The position numbers were made by a program, and so were the translations under genes. Below, one piece after another: positions 32,527 through 45,411 of a DNA stretch of 56,968 nt. Positions within the stretch are counted from its first letter, which is position 1. Each line of letters starts with the position of its first letter. The stretch comes from Adiantum capillus-veneris (Eukaryota; Streptophyta; Polypodiopsida; Polypodiales; Pteridaceae), in the NCBI GenBank assembly GCA_014529385.2, contig JABFUD020000235.1, forward strand, positions 1 to 56,968, in the 5' to 3' direction. The notes under the pieces were generated by a model that was not told where the DNA came from, ran no database searches, and was given only the letters and a program-made list of their open reading frames with translations.

Positions 32527-33120
32527 TCAGTCCACAAACGGGAGTAAACCCAAAGCTTTGCGGAAAGCTTCAAGCTTCTCACGAGACAATGCCTTTGTGA
32601 AAAGATCTGCAAGGTTGTCCTGTGTTGGCACATAAGCCAAGCTGATCTCTCCTGCTGAGAGCCTCTCCTTGACATAGTGGTAATACACCTCAATGTGCTT
32701 TGTGCGAGCATGAACAACTGGGTTCCTCGCAACTACCAATGCACTCTGATTGTCAGTGTAGATAGTGTTGGCAGTGTCCTGTCCAACACCCAAATCATCC
32801 ATAAGGCGTCTGAGCCATACACACTCAACCGTAGCTATGAAGACTGCCCTGTACTTAGCCTCACAACTCAAAGTGGTCACAGTAGGTTGCTTCTTGCTCA
32901 ACCATGATATACATGAACTACCAAGCATGAACAAAAACCACTTGTGGACACTCGCATGTCAAAACAACCAGCCCAATCTAAGTCCGAAAAAGCATGTAAG
33001 TCTGGCGGCAATGATCCCCCCTTTGGATAAAAAAAGCCAATATGTAAAGTGACACTAAGGTAGCAGAAAATCCTTTTGACAGCCTGCCAATGCTTAGACC
33101 CTGGGCTATGCATAAATCTT
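32527..33120 (-). pseudogene. Copia-1 RNase H, 5'-truncated, right copy
   Basis: Mirror of 21243-21837. The same catalytic residues are present, but the frame is broken at about 32930 by loss of one A in GAACAAAAACC (left version GAAACAAAAACC reversed), splitting it into two ORFs. It is a clear example of a homopolymer-only difference between arms. Confidence 0.85.
33069..33106 (-). repeat. 38-bp segment shared with the copia scrap, right copy
   Basis: The copia-resident member of the 38-bp pair; its partner in the right arm is 35592-35629. Confidence 0.9.
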
Positions 33121-33716
33121 CTCATGACGACAAGCATTGAGCGGTGATTGACACACCATTGTCCCTTTGAGCTTACTAAGATAGCCAGTTGTGTGCTTGT
33201 AGCCTTTCGTGGATCACATACAGTGTTCGGCAAGTTTCTAGCCTCAGATACGTGCAATAAAAGTGCACATTTTTGGCGCCTCTGTAAGGGATTGCCTTGC
33301 ACTAAGCTTGAGGAGCACTCTGTGCTGCCTCTTGAAGCCAGTCTTTTCATCTGTTTTTGGTTTTGTTAGATTTGTTAGTGGTTGTATTGTGCAACTTTTG
33401 TTAGGTCTGTTAGTGTAGTTCTGTAATGTGCAGAAGACAATGAGCAGTAGACAGTGAGCATGCTGATTATTCTGTCATTGTGCAGTGTGTTGTGTTAGTT
33501 AGTATACTGTAGATGCAACTGCACCTTTTAGGCAGGCTCTGTGCGCATGCGCCGGTGTTCACGCAATACAACTTTACCCACAAAAAAGTTTTTTTGAAAA
33601 ATAAACAAAAAAATAATTATAAAATAAAAAAAAAGCTCAAAAAATCTGAGACAAATTGGGAGTATGAACTAAAAATGGAGACCTATACCGACCTATACAG
33701 AGGTCACACCTAACAC
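33121..33716 (+). mobile_element. Gypsy-2 LTR end, primer site and leader, right copy
   Basis: LTR remnant 33121-33269 with AATAAAAG, primer site TTGGCGCCTCTGTAAGGGA at 33273-33291, and an untranslated leader up to the gag ATG at 33717. Mirror of 20647-21242. Confidence 0.5.
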
Positions 33717-35440
33717 ATGGATTGGTTAGATGTCCTACAATCCACAATGGGTGCTACTAGCGTAGAGGAGCAATAACAAAGAGTTTGTGATATCATCCAT
33801 AGGATTATTGAGTTGGAGAGGCAGAATAAAGGATCCACATGCCTTCAATGGGTCTCATGAGATTCTTGGATAGAGGAAAGTCTAAGCAACCAACTTTATC
33901 AGAAATGGAGGCTCCCTCGATAAGCCAATGGATCCTCCATATGTTGTTTCGCTAGGGGTCTCATTAGAATTTGAGCCCACGAGCAATAGCTTTACCTTTC
34001 CAAGTTTAGTTCATCTTTCTCTCGATGACACCACGGCTACCATGCCTACCCCAATGATGGGCATGACAAAAAACACGCCATGAACCTCATTTATTAGTAA
34101 ATCACCGCTACATGGTGGCCCATTGCCTACAATAGTACTTACAAGTGTGTATCAATCATATGCACCTATGGGTCCTCATGCTCATGTAGCTCCTACCCCT
34201 CCCATTGTTTCAACAACTTATGCTCCACGACCACAACATCCAAGCCCTTATTTCGATGAGACCATACCAGCTAGCATTAGCATGTCACATCCCACGTCTG
34301 CTATGTCTAGGGCCACACATATGAACTTTGGGCCACTGCATGGAACAACATCGTACCCAGCTTGGGACCCGCGGATCATTCGTATACCTAACCCGATGCC
34401 AACCCCCATTCCGCATGCAATCTTGAGAGCGCCTGTCTCCACTACATCTACTCACTTGGTGACTTGGCAACGTTTGCTCAAGCTATGGGTCGATCTATTG
34501 CTGAGAATACAAGTAATGTGCCTGATAGAGAGCCTAGAAGTAAGGCTGTACAAGTAGCCTAGCTCACACAAAAATTTAGTGGAGATGGAGATGTGAGAAA
34601 GCATATCGAAGTATTTAAACAAATATGTGATTCCGTAGGAGAACACAATGACCAGCATAAGAGTAATGCTTAAAGCCTGACCTTGAGTGGGAAGACTGGG
34701 GATTGGTATAGAACCCTAAGGATGGAAGAAAAAATGATTTACCCTACTCTTAGGAGATTATCCTTAAAATAGTACATACGAGAGGGAGTACTTTGGGGTG
34801 TAGCCTCTCAACTCCTCCAAAAAGCTTATTGAGAGGAAGGGGAATCCGTGGGAGACTTTATTAGTCGCACTACCGAGAATCACTTCTGTGAATCAAGTGG
34901 GTTATGAGTCATCTATTTCTTGTGTGGATTGTGAGGATGAGCTAGACCCTAACATTGCCTATGGGATTGATGCACTTGAAGAAAGTCCACAATACTATAT
35001 GGAGATCTATTGGGACAATTCAAATCTGTCTATCAAGTAGCTTCTCTTGCAGCAAGAGGCCAAAATATCAATTTCACTGCCAAGAGACCACTTGTTCAAT
35101 TCTACGAGTGTGGGGTCCACATCATGTAGCCGAGTGTCCTATTATACTACAAAAGAATGCCACATTAATGCAAACCAATCAAGCAATCACATCTACAATG
35201 CTGATACTCATGTGTAATCAATGTGGCATAGATCATTTGATTGCCCAATGTCTGAATAATCCGAATGTGCCAAAGATCACACCATTGAACTTAATTGCGG
35301 TTATCGAGGAGCCATCACAAAGTACAACTGTAGTACCAGCAGATGTAATCACAAGATCTATGCTCCAAAACCAAAATTATATTCTTGAAGAAAAACATAC
35401 AACATCAATTGCCCAATCTCATAAGAAGAAGAAAACATGA
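33717..35440 (+). pseudogene. gag: Gypsy-2 gag, degenerate, right copy
   Basis: Mirror of 18922-20646. The Pro/Thr-rich linker is open over a longer stretch here (34123-34557), because an A in the CCACAACATCC region differs from the left. The gag core lies at about 34460-34880 and the CNQCGIDHLIAQC knuckle at 35213-35251. Confidence 0.72.
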
Positions 35441-35591
35441 AGAAAAAGATCGCAAAAAACAGCGAACTCAGATCCGAGTTCAAAGACCAACATAGGGACT
35501 GGTATGATGACCCCGTGGGTATGAACGATGCTGAAGAAGATTTTGATTTGAATGAGACTATGGAGACTAAAACGACCAATAGGAAAGAAAC

Positions 35592-35629
35592 AATCCTTTT
35601 GACAGCCTACCAATGCTTAGACCCTGGGC
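35592..35629 (-). repeat. 38-bp copia RT scrap, right copy
   Basis: Mirror of 18733-18770; joins Gypsy-2 sequence to the second Ptta copy. Confidence 0.9.
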
Positions 35630-36571
35630 AATGGATGAAGACAATCTGCCAGAACGAGTTGGGGTAGAGTTATGTCTGCAATTAGAGATAGATGATGATA
35701 CGGCGCAAGATCTTATCAATGATGCCTCACTCGTCGAGGCCTAGGCCTGTAAGTGTTTGTGTGAAGACGTTGATTTAAAATTAAGCTTAAAGTTAATTTA
35801 AACAAAGGTGTTCTGACGCTTTATTTTACTTTATTTTGCAGGACTTTAGTATGGCAGACCAGTTTCCAGATCCTGCTTCTATGAGTGCACATGCATTTAT
35901 GGGCTTCGTCAAACGGATGACGCCCAGTCAGATGGTAGAGGCATCTCAGTACTGGGTAGCCAGAGGCACAGGTACTACACCTCCGGGCTTCACGCCCGAG
36001 GGTCCGACGCCTATGGGGGGACTCCTATGGGGGGACGCCTATGGGGGGATGGACGCCTACAGGGGGGGGGGACACCTACGGGTACGACATCTGCGAGGTC
36101 TCCCATCATGGCCGCTTCGACACCTAGGGGTGTGGCAGAGGCGGGTACGTCCTCATCTCTGGAGAACAGGCGCACTCGATGATCGTCAGGTGGAGGTGGT
36201 GGTTGTTGTGGAGGAGGGTCCACAGATGCTTCGACCCCTCCTTGCTTACGACCCCCGTCCTACCCAGGCACGCCTCTCGACACACCTCTTGGCACACCTC
36301 GGACACCTTGGGGGGCACACTATCCTAGTGCCTCCAAGCTCTATACTGTACATGCAGATGGTTTCTGTTGACATGGATAAAGTCAGGACTGAGATGAGAG
36401 AGCGGATTCGCCAGCTCGCAGAGCTGCAATTTTTGACTAGCATTTTGACGCCTTGGCCTGACCAGGATGAGGACAAAGTCATTTATATAGTGGAGACCAT
36501 CATGAGAGAGTACCAGCTTGCTCCGGGTTCAAAGACTATTCCGAGGAGGTGGATCAAGGGTGTTGCACGGG

Positions 36572-36575
<4 letters not shown>
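35630..36575 (+). pseudogene. Second, partial Ptta-like gene copy, right copy
   Basis: Mirror of 17786-18732. The intron is at 35749-35841 (GTAAGTG...TTTTGCAG). The ORF 35836-36681 is open for 281 codons on this arm because an indel in the G-rich TPMG repeat changes frame there; it then runs into GA repeats. Differences from the left are concentrated in the poly-G tract at 36000-36075. Confidence 0.78.
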
Positions 36576-36652
<77 letters not shown>

Positions 36653-36697
36653 GAGAGATAGAGAATAGAGAAAGAGAGTGATATAATATATATATAT

Positions 36698-36738
<41 letters not shown>

Positions 36739-36884
36739 ACAGAAGTGGAGAGCGAGACAGAGAGAGAGATAGGGAAATAGGGAAATAGAGAGAGAAAGAG
36801 AGATAGCGAGAGCGAGATCGAGAGAGAGAAAGAGAAATAGCAAGAGTGAGATCGAGAGAGAAAGAACGAGAGATAGGGTACGTA

Positions 36885-36972
<88 letters not shown>

Positions 36973-37001
36973 AATAGAGAGATAGAGAGTGATATATATA
37001 T

Positions 37002-37060
<59 letters not shown>

Positions 37061-37195
37061 AGAGAATTAACTAGAGATAGCTACAGAGGTAGAGAGAGAG
37101 AGATAGATAGTAGATAGAGAAAGAGTTAGGCTGGCTGACCAATTGTGTGAAAAGGACAGAAACTCTCTCTATCTCTCTCTCTCTCCCTCTAGAAG
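36576..37195. repeat. Compound GA/CA/AT microsatellite block, right copy
   Basis: Mirror of 17164-17785; run lengths differ. The (AT)n part is split by TATTATAT, and a GAAGAG interruption is present near 37054. Confidence 0.95.
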
Positions 37196-37440
37196 AAACT
37201 ATGGAACTAAAAGAGGCAAAGGGTTTTTCTCGCTACATGCATTTCCATGTACATGTGGGAGTGCACGTATGTGTCTATCCATATAGGATTTGATCAATAA
37301 AGAAGAGATTTTGACCCGGTGGTCCTGATCTTCGTACACCTCTGGACCGAGGTTTACGGAGATTGGGCAAGACTAGAGAATGCGAGGTAGTTTACATTGT
37401 GAGTAGTATATATATTAAAACAACATTCATAATCATTGTA
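37196..37440 (+). other. Upstream flank of TNP2, right copy
   Basis: Non-coding 245 bp before the TNP2 ATG (mirror 16918-17163). No CACTA terminus in it. A small AT-rich stretch (ATATATATTAAAACAAC) lies just before the start. Confidence 0.45.
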
Positions 37441-37639
37441 GATGGCAACGTCATCAACTAACATGGAGGAAAAGATTGCATGCTCGTGCATGCTCTGCAA
37501 GTATCAAATCCTGTGCAAGCGTAGGATATGTAATGAGCAAGTGCACAAGTACAGAGAGTTTGCTAGAGAAACCATACAGAATCTATGATACGACTCCTAC
37601 GGAACGGGCATTGATTTTCGTGACATAGCACCTACATCT

Positions 37640-37674
<35 letters not shown>

Positions 37675-39122
37675 AGAGAGAGAGGATTATGCGTGAAGGT
37701 CCGACCAATATAGAGCCAAGGATGGAAGCAGAAAAGGGCTTACAGACAGAAGACCACGGCATGCAGGAGATGCTGGATGCCTTCTTCCAGCCAAGCGAGG
37801 AGAACGCTAACGAAGCAGCACTAGAAGCCGTGCGCCTATCTCCTCAAGACATGTTGAGGAAGTTGGCAAAATCTATGAAGGTGCCAAAATATCTGTGCTT
37901 CGTACTTGTCTGGAATTCTTGAATCTTCAGTCAGTGTACGGGTGGTCAGATGCAATCATCACTGCTTTGTTTAGGATGGCTGGTGCAAGAGTCTCTTGTC
38001 TTGACGATAGAAGTTCTATCCATTTCTGACCCAGAAATGCCTTGACTGTGGAGCGATGAGGAGGATGCAAGACTGGTGGGAGAGGAGCTGCACGGAAAGG
38101 TGTGCCAAAGAAAATGAACGACGCCATGCGAGAAAAGATCATGAAGTTCTGTATATTAAATTCAAAGCCGATGCAAAAATGTCTTGAAAGGTACGAAGAA
38201 GAGAAAGAGAGACGCAATAGGGAGCAGGAGCAACATGATTTCAGGCGAAGCCGAACGACTAGAGGCTTACCCTTGCCAGACTATCTCGCTCCTCTACCTA
38301 AATTCCCTACAATGGCATGGTTGGAAAAGACAGTGAGAGAAGCTGGACAGATCAGAGAACCCATATCTCTAGAAGAGGAAGAGCTGGCTATTGGATGTGA
38401 CTGGAAGTATCATACATACATGGCACTGTGGTCGCATGGAAAGAATTTTCACAACACAACAAATTGATAGCAGGAGAAACACGTTTGACAGTAGGGTAAT
38501 GGTTAGTTTCATGCAAAAGAGCAGGGCCAGTGCCAGAGACACGAATGAGAGCACTAGCAATCTGGATTACTGTGGTCTGGTGTCAGATATCATGAAAGTC
38601 AGCTTCAGGCGGTTTGATATGTTTTTGTTGGATGTGAAGTGCTTCAAGGTGATTACTTCTGGTCGCAATGCAACGGTACGTAGAGATGGAAAAAACAAGC
38701 TTGTGCAAATAGATTCTACAAAGGTTTGGACAGATACGGGCGACACATTTGCTTTCCCCGAACATTGCGAGCAAGTGGTCTTTGTACCTGACCCTTGAGA
38801 GCGACAATGGTGGTTTGTGGTTCAGGTTGCTCCAAGAAATAAAAAAGTATTTGAAGGGCAAGAGCTCTCTAGAGGAAAGTCGATCAGACCACGCAGATAC
38901 TACTGTGACATTAGATGAGATGGATGAAGGTATGGAAGAGGAAGCTGAGAGATATACGAGTGATGACGCAAACGAGACAGAATTGACACTTGTAGATGAA
39001 GATGCAATGGATGAAGACAATCTGCCAGAACGAGTTGGGATAGAGTTTATGTCTGAAATTAGAGATAGATGATGATACGGTGCAAGATCTTATCAATGAT
39101 GCCTCACTCATCAAGGCCTAGG
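37441..39122 (+). pseudogene. TNP2 transposase remnant with DUF4216, right copy
   Basis: Mirror of 15240-16917, same ATG, same stop after IQNL and the same TGA after VPDP (38796-38798). Extra frameshifts relative to the left lie near 38095-38100 (a missing CCGTG-type segment) and near 38450, where TTTCACAACAC replaces the left TTTCACAACACA frame and splits the DUF4216 ORF in two (38102-38467, 38391-38798). The acidic C-terminal tail (MDEGMEEEAERY) is present. Confidence 0.8.
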
Positions 39123-39218
39123 CCTGTAAGTGTTTGTGTGAAGACGTTGATTTAAAATTAAGCTTAAAGTTAATTTAAACAAGGTGTTCTGACGCTTTAT
39201 TTTACTTTCTTTTTGCAG

Positions 39219-40385
39219 GACTTTAGTATGGCAGACCAGTTTCCAGATCCCTCTTCTATGAGTGCATATGCATTTATGGGCTTCGTCACACGGATGACGC
39301 CCACTCAGATGGTAGAGGGGTCTCAGTACTGGGTAGCCAGAGGCACGGGGTACTACGACTCCGGGCTTCACACGCCCGAGGGTCTGACGCCTATGGGGTG
39401 GACACCTATGGGGGATGTTTGCCTATGGGGGGGGGGACGCCTACGGGTACGACACCTGTGAGGTCTCCCATCACGGTCACTTCGACACCTAGGGGTGCGG
39501 CAGAGGCGGGTACGTCCTTATCTCTATAGCACATGCGCACTCGCCGATCTTGACGATCATCAGGTGGAGGTGGTGGTTGTTGTGGAGGAGGGTCCACAGA
39601 TGCTTCGACCCCTTCTCGCTCACGACCCCCGTCCTACCCAGGCACACCTCTCGACACACCTCTTGGCACACCTCGGACACCTTAGGGGGCACACGATCCT
39701 AGTGCCTCCAAGCTCTATACTGTACATGCAGATGGTTTTTGTTGACATGGATAGAGTCGGGACTGAGATGAGACAACGGATTTGCCAGCTTGCAGAGGTG
39801 CAATTTTTGACTAGCATTCTGATGCCTTGGCCTGACCAGGATGCGGACAAAGTCATTTATATAGTGGAGACCATCATGAGAGAGTACCAGCCTGCTTCGG
39901 GTTCAAAGACTATTCCGAGGAGGTGGATCAAGGGTGTTGCACGGGACACCGTGAAACATCGACAAGATGCATCTTGGTAGGCTTTCAGACTGGCTTGCCG
40001 AAGCCTTTGAGCATCCCACACGAGACGCGGTAGCAGATCAGGGAGGATGAGCGGACAGCGGACACGCGGTTCAAACAGTATCGTCAGGCCACGCAGATAC
40101 GGCAGATGACCAGGGGGACATCTCATCTTGGTAGCGGAGGCTTCGACACCTTTTGCTATGATTTGTGAGTTTCCAATCCAATCCTAGCTATGCTGTTTTT
40201 TTAAACGTGATGAATCATGTATTCTTATTACTTTGATTTTTGTATAAACGCAGAATCTTGCGATGCATCGAGCCCCGACACACCAGGAGGAGACAGATGG
40301 ATATCGCAGAGATATCTATGAAGTATTGAATGATCTTGATGCTTCAGGAGAGCCTGTATACTGGGAGGCCTTAGAGTCTCGCTGA
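39219..40385 (+). pseudogene. Ptta/En/Spm-like CACTA protein, right copy
   Basis: Mirror of 13975-15141, with introns 39126-39218 and 40165-40253. At the second donor the right arm has CTATGATTTGTGAGT where the left has CTATGAGTTTGTGAGT. Only the left version joins in phase to the last exon (ATGCATCGAGCC...), so the right differs by an apparent error or mutation. Confidence 0.72.
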
Positions 40386-41097
40386 TCGATTGAGGTGAGA
40401 TGTTAATATGTGTGAGTTGATTTAATTAAATAAGTATATGTGAAGTAATATCAATAATAATTTTGTGACTTGTCTTATGTGCAGTTGTGACGCCTAGTCA
40501 TCAGTGTATTTCATATATATGCTTTGTGAGACACAGACACGCTTCTATGTCTCTTTTTTGTATAAACATATATGGTTATGGTTATTGTTCAGACATGGTT
40601 ATGGTTATTGTTTTCCTTATGGTTATGGTTATTGTCATTGTATAGACATGGTTATTATCCTATTCTTGTATAGACATGGTTATGGTTATTGTTTTGTTTA
40701 TGGTTATAGTTATCTGCATTATGGTTTTGATCAATATGGTTATGGCCGGTTATGGTTTTAATTTCATTATGGTTTTGCACAAATTAAGTTCGTTATGGTT
40801 ATGGTTTTAAGTTGGTTATGGTTTTTTGCACAAAGTTCATTTCATTTCTTTCATTGGCCTTAAATCTCATGTGAGATCCTACATGGATATCATGTAGGAG
40901 GCGTATACATGATATGGTTTTTTTTTTTAAAAGTTTATGTAAAAATGAAGGGAACTCTACCGAAACTTCTGCGGGACGGTTGATTTTGGTGTTGCTCTCT
41001 TTCTTGGGCAGAGGACTGACTTTTTTGTTGTGGTTGTGTCCATCTTTTCACTGGGCACATACCAAGCTCCCTGTCCTCTGCCCAACAAATTTTTTTT
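40386..41097. other. CACTA 3' region with TATGGT-rich tract, right copy
   Basis: Mirror of 13261-13974. Repeated TATGGTTATGGTTATTG at about 40565-40860. No gene; the open frame 40504-40761 is a product of the repeat. Confidence 0.6.
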
Positions 41098-41277
41098 CCT
41101 GTTATGGTCATCGCTATATGTGTTGCTAAGCCCATCGAAATATGCGTCGATAATATTACCTTTCGATGCGTATATCGACGCATATAGCGATGTTTTTGTA
41201 GGGACGCGTATATCGACGGTTTTTTTCGATGGGGTGCGTTGAAACCTTCATCAAAGGCCCCCTTTCTTGTTGTAGTG
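41098..41277 (-). promoter_or_regulatory. CACTA terminal and subterminal motif cluster, right copy
   Basis: Mirror of 13083-13260, ending ...CTTGTTGTAGTG at 41277, followed by the interrupted LTR. Confidence 0.7.
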
Positions 41278-41491
41278 CTTTACATCGTGGAACTTCCATT
41301 GAGCTCGTAACACATTAAAATATTACAATGGCTTGAAATAAAGCGGAAATTTACAATACGCGACCATTTTGGGAAAACGTGGAAAATGTGTAACCCCAAT
41401 CTTTACTGCTTCTTCATTTTGATATTTGATGTACATTCATACGTCTTCGGTCTTTAGTAGCTACTATTAACTGACATTGACTCAGTTAACA
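41278..41491 (-). mobile_element. 3' LTR of the Asp-primed element, interrupted, right copy
   Basis: Mirror of 12869-13082; followed at 41492-41506 by the polypurine tract (TTCCCCCCTTCCG on this strand). Confidence 0.88.
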
Positions 41492-43912
41492 TTCCCCCCT
41501 TCCGATTTTAGTGCCCCGACCTCGGGCACTGTTGAAAAGTGTCCATGGAGGCTAGGGAAGTTTTTTGATGGGCTGATTTTTCATTGGACGTTGGATTTGT
41601 TGATGAGGCTCAATTTTCTGCAACATCTTCATTGGTATGAATATGTCTGATGTGAGAGATGATGTTGCATTTGTCCGTTGTGATAGCATAATGAGGAAGC
41701 TTTTGCTTATTTATGAAAATTATATACAAGGGAAGTGGAATGATGAGGTTCTAAATTAAGGTCTAATACCAGGATGACCAAAGGGAAAAAACCCAGTGGG
41801 AAAAAAGTGCCTTTGGGATAAGCGCATTATTGGAGTACTTATTAGCATGGGAAATTTCAATAAAGTACCGAAGGGATTATTTGCTGATAGATATGGAATA
41901 AAAAGGCAGCACATGTGAGAGGGTAGCATGATGGAACATTGGTTTTCTTGTTGTAGTCCACTCAAGGTGCATAGGTGGAAGCAAAAAAGAGTGTCTAATG
42001 CATATTTCTGATGATGGGCCATCCCATTTATGCATACATAGAAATGCATGGAAAACTACAAGCTGTGCAAGAAAGATTTTGAGGGGTTATTCAGAAAGAT
42101 AGTGTAGCTATAAAATCATATGACATGGCTTTGCAAGCTGGCACCCCTTTAAGAATGGTTTTTGTTGACGAGGATATCTACTCTCATCTTACTGTGCACT
42201 ATGCGTGAGTGTTGGATTCTACGACACTCCACCAATTGTAAGTTAATAGACTTCAACTCTTATGCTCATCTCATCCAGCATAAGCAACACGACTTAGATA
42301 TGCTCAACTCTTCTAGCTTGAGCGTAAGCCTAATAACTACGACTCTTAGCATATAGTTTAATGTGACTTGAAGCTTTGGTACTAATGATTTGCTCATTTT
42401 ATGGCTCAGTAGCCCGACTCTGACTATGCCAAAGAGTGTTTTTTGCACCCTGGTGACTTGACTTTTTACATTCTTGTGCTTACTACAAACATTTCTTCAG
42501 GCAAAAGTAAGCTTGAATCCTCAAAAAGAGGATTAGTGAAGAACCAAGTTGGCATTGAAGGCTTCTTTTGCCATACCTCTTTTATCATCTTTGAATTCAA
42601 AGCTTTGTTGGTTGGGTTGTCCTTCTTTGACTATGAAGACTCCATTATCTATTTGATTCTCCAATTGGGCCTTGTTTTTTATGGTGTTCTAGGCCTTTGT
42701 TGGCTATCAGCATCTGGCTTTTGACTAGGAGAATTGGAAGACTTAGGAATCCAAATCTCTTGATGACCTTTGTATCTCTATTGTTGACTTTGCTTTGCTT
42801 TAAATCTTGTTGAGTTCTTGAGATCTTCATGCAAGTTTGGTGTAGTTGCAGTTGGCTTGTGGTTGACTGGTAGCCAAATCTTTGTATATCTTCTATAAAA
42901 TCTTTGTACAAGAGGAAGATTCTTTGAGATCCATCTCTGTTTTGTATTCTCTTGAGAGTTGTGGTAGACTTCAGCATATTTTGATGTTGTTCTATTGTAT
43001 ACCTGCTTCTTAGGTATCCTACGATATTGTCGAGATTGATACCTTGTAGGCCTTCTTTCTTGGGAGGGTCCTGAAGTTACTTCATATGCTCTAACGTGCG
43101 GTTTTGGTACCCATATATGTCTATTACCTCCATAGTACTCCTGTTCTTTTAAGGTCCATTATGATGCTATCCATCCCATGTTTTTGTCTTTCTGTGTTGA
43201 TTTCCTGTCTTTAACCCAAATCTGATCACTGACTTTGACTAAACTGCTCAAAACAAACGCTTGCTTGAATTTCCTTTGCTTTCTTGAGTACTTTGGATGA
43301 AAAATATTTGCTTTTTTGGGTGTCTCCTAGAGGTTTCAATTGGGTCAGCAATTGACTTGAAATTTTGAAATCCTGACTTGCTCGAAGAAGCTGATCCATG
43401 AGGGTTCTTTGATGTAGACGGATATGCTGTCACACCTTCTTTGCTAATGAGTGGGAGGTCCACTTTAGCTTTACCTTTGTCTGCAAGATTTGTTTCGATT
43501 CTTGTGACTTCTGCAACTCTGATTCTAGTATTAATGGTACCTGTAATTGCTACTTGCTACCTTTTGGAAAAGAGAGTATTATAATTTTATCTTCTTTGTA
43601 GGCCTTGTGTTGGTCTAACCAACTGATGTCCAAGGATGACATCTGCAAGCATTTCCTTTGAAGGCTTCACCTGAAACTTTACATGCTCTTCATGAATTTG
43701 GATGCTAAGGGCAGCAACCATTTCTTCTTGACCTGTAGCCTTATCTATGATTTCTCTTTTATCTAGCTTTCCCTGAGTAATCTCTAGAATACTCTGGATG
43801 TTGTCTGCAACCATATTGCACTTTGCTTATTTATTTAGTAGAGCATTGCATCTGACACTTGCTCCTTTTGTAGTGCTGAGAACTACAACTATTCTCATTG
43901 TTGGTTATATTG

Positions 43913-44116
43913 AAGTTCTTTGTCTTGATTTTTCCATGGTCTCATCTTGATCTAGCTGTGTCTCTATGGAGAGTGACTTGAGACCCTGTTTTCAAATCTG
44001 ACTTTCATCAGCTGAAGTTGTTTGTCTTGATTTTGCCATGGTCTCATCTTGATCTAGCTGTGTCTCTATGGAGAGTGACTTGAGACCCTGTTTTCAAATC
44101 TGACTTTCATCAGCTG
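43913..44116 (-). repeat. 102-bp in-frame tandem duplication, right copy
   Basis: Mirror of 10244-10447, the same two internal differences between the units. Confidence 0.93.
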
Positions 44117-44825
44117 ATTCACCTGGCAATGAGTGATTAATCTTGGACTTCCTATTGTTTCTTCCTTGTTATTTGCAACCCCGTTCTTCTTAACTTGTGG
44201 CTTTGGTGTCATTCTCTGCTCAATAGCTATTGTGGTTTCTCTTTGCTCTGTTGGATCTGCAATTGATATTGCATGGTTTTCTTTAAGCTCTTCTGCAGTT
44301 CTGTCTCATGGAGATGAATCATTTTCAATAGGATCTGCTTTGACATAAGTCTCTATTTTAACGGTGGTTGAGGACTTTGTGCTGTCGTCCGCGGGTGACC
44401 AGTTACCAATCTTGGTCCTCATTATTTGTGTCTGTGATGACTCTATTATGTTTGAACTTTGTATCTCTAGAATCTCCTGGGCCATTGGCATTCCCAGTAT
44501 GATGTCGTTTGGAATATCCTATGCTGTGATCACATGGAATTGAGCTGTGATGATTTGTGAACTTACTTCGAGGGTGGTGGAGATGATTCCCCAACATTTT
44601 GCATCTTTATGCTGATTTTGAACTTGCAGTGTTGTGAATTGTGCTTCTAACGGTAATGCAGAATCATCCGATTCCATTAAAAGTGACAAGTTAGATGCAC
44701 TTACATCAAAATTCGCATTCCTAGTCTGTTATGCGCCTTGCTTGGCGGCTGATGTGTCCCTATTGTCTGGATTTCTTGGAAAATCTTTAGAAAAATGTCC
44801 ACCTTTTCATCCACAATCTAAGCAA

Positions 44826-45411
44826 TACACCAGGATTGAGAAGCACTAGCTTTTATACTTGTGAAGCTGTTGGCATCTTCTTTTAAAACACTGAGCATCA
44901 AGCTGTAGACTGCTCCATCTTGACCTTTGTACCGTCTTTGGTTTGGTGTCCCAATTAGATTGGCTTCAGTTGGTTGATCTGTTGGATCCTACAATTGTGA
45001 CTCTCGATTGTAGATTTGACCACTGTAATCCATGTACAATGACCCTGATTGCATATGCACTAATTGGATGCATTGCTGGCTTGTGCAGATTTTTGGATAG
45101 CCACTTGGGTCAATTTTTTGCACTTCTATCTGCACCTTGTCTTTGAGCTTGCAATACCTGTCTCCACTACAGTCAGTGATGAACATCTGGGATTTCTCTG
45201 AATCTGTCTTTACTCTAATCAATAAGATCTTGGCTTCTGTGCTGCTTTTACTGCTCATTAGATATCTATGGCCTTTTGAATCTGTGTACAAGACTTTGTC
45301 TCCATTGTAGCCATATAGTTGTAAAATCTGATCAATTGCAGTTGCACTTGTGCTGCTACTGCTATTGGCTTGCCCTGCTGTACGTGAACTCTCGGATCGA
45401 TTTGAGTCCAT
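44826..45411 (-). pseudogene. Gag-like protein of the Asp-primed element, right copy
   Basis: Identical over the 140 open codons to 8949-9371, including all three clear x-D-x-x-G-x-x-Y motifs and the TAG. Identity here, in a region without homopolymers, shows how little true substitution separates the arms. Confidence 0.6.
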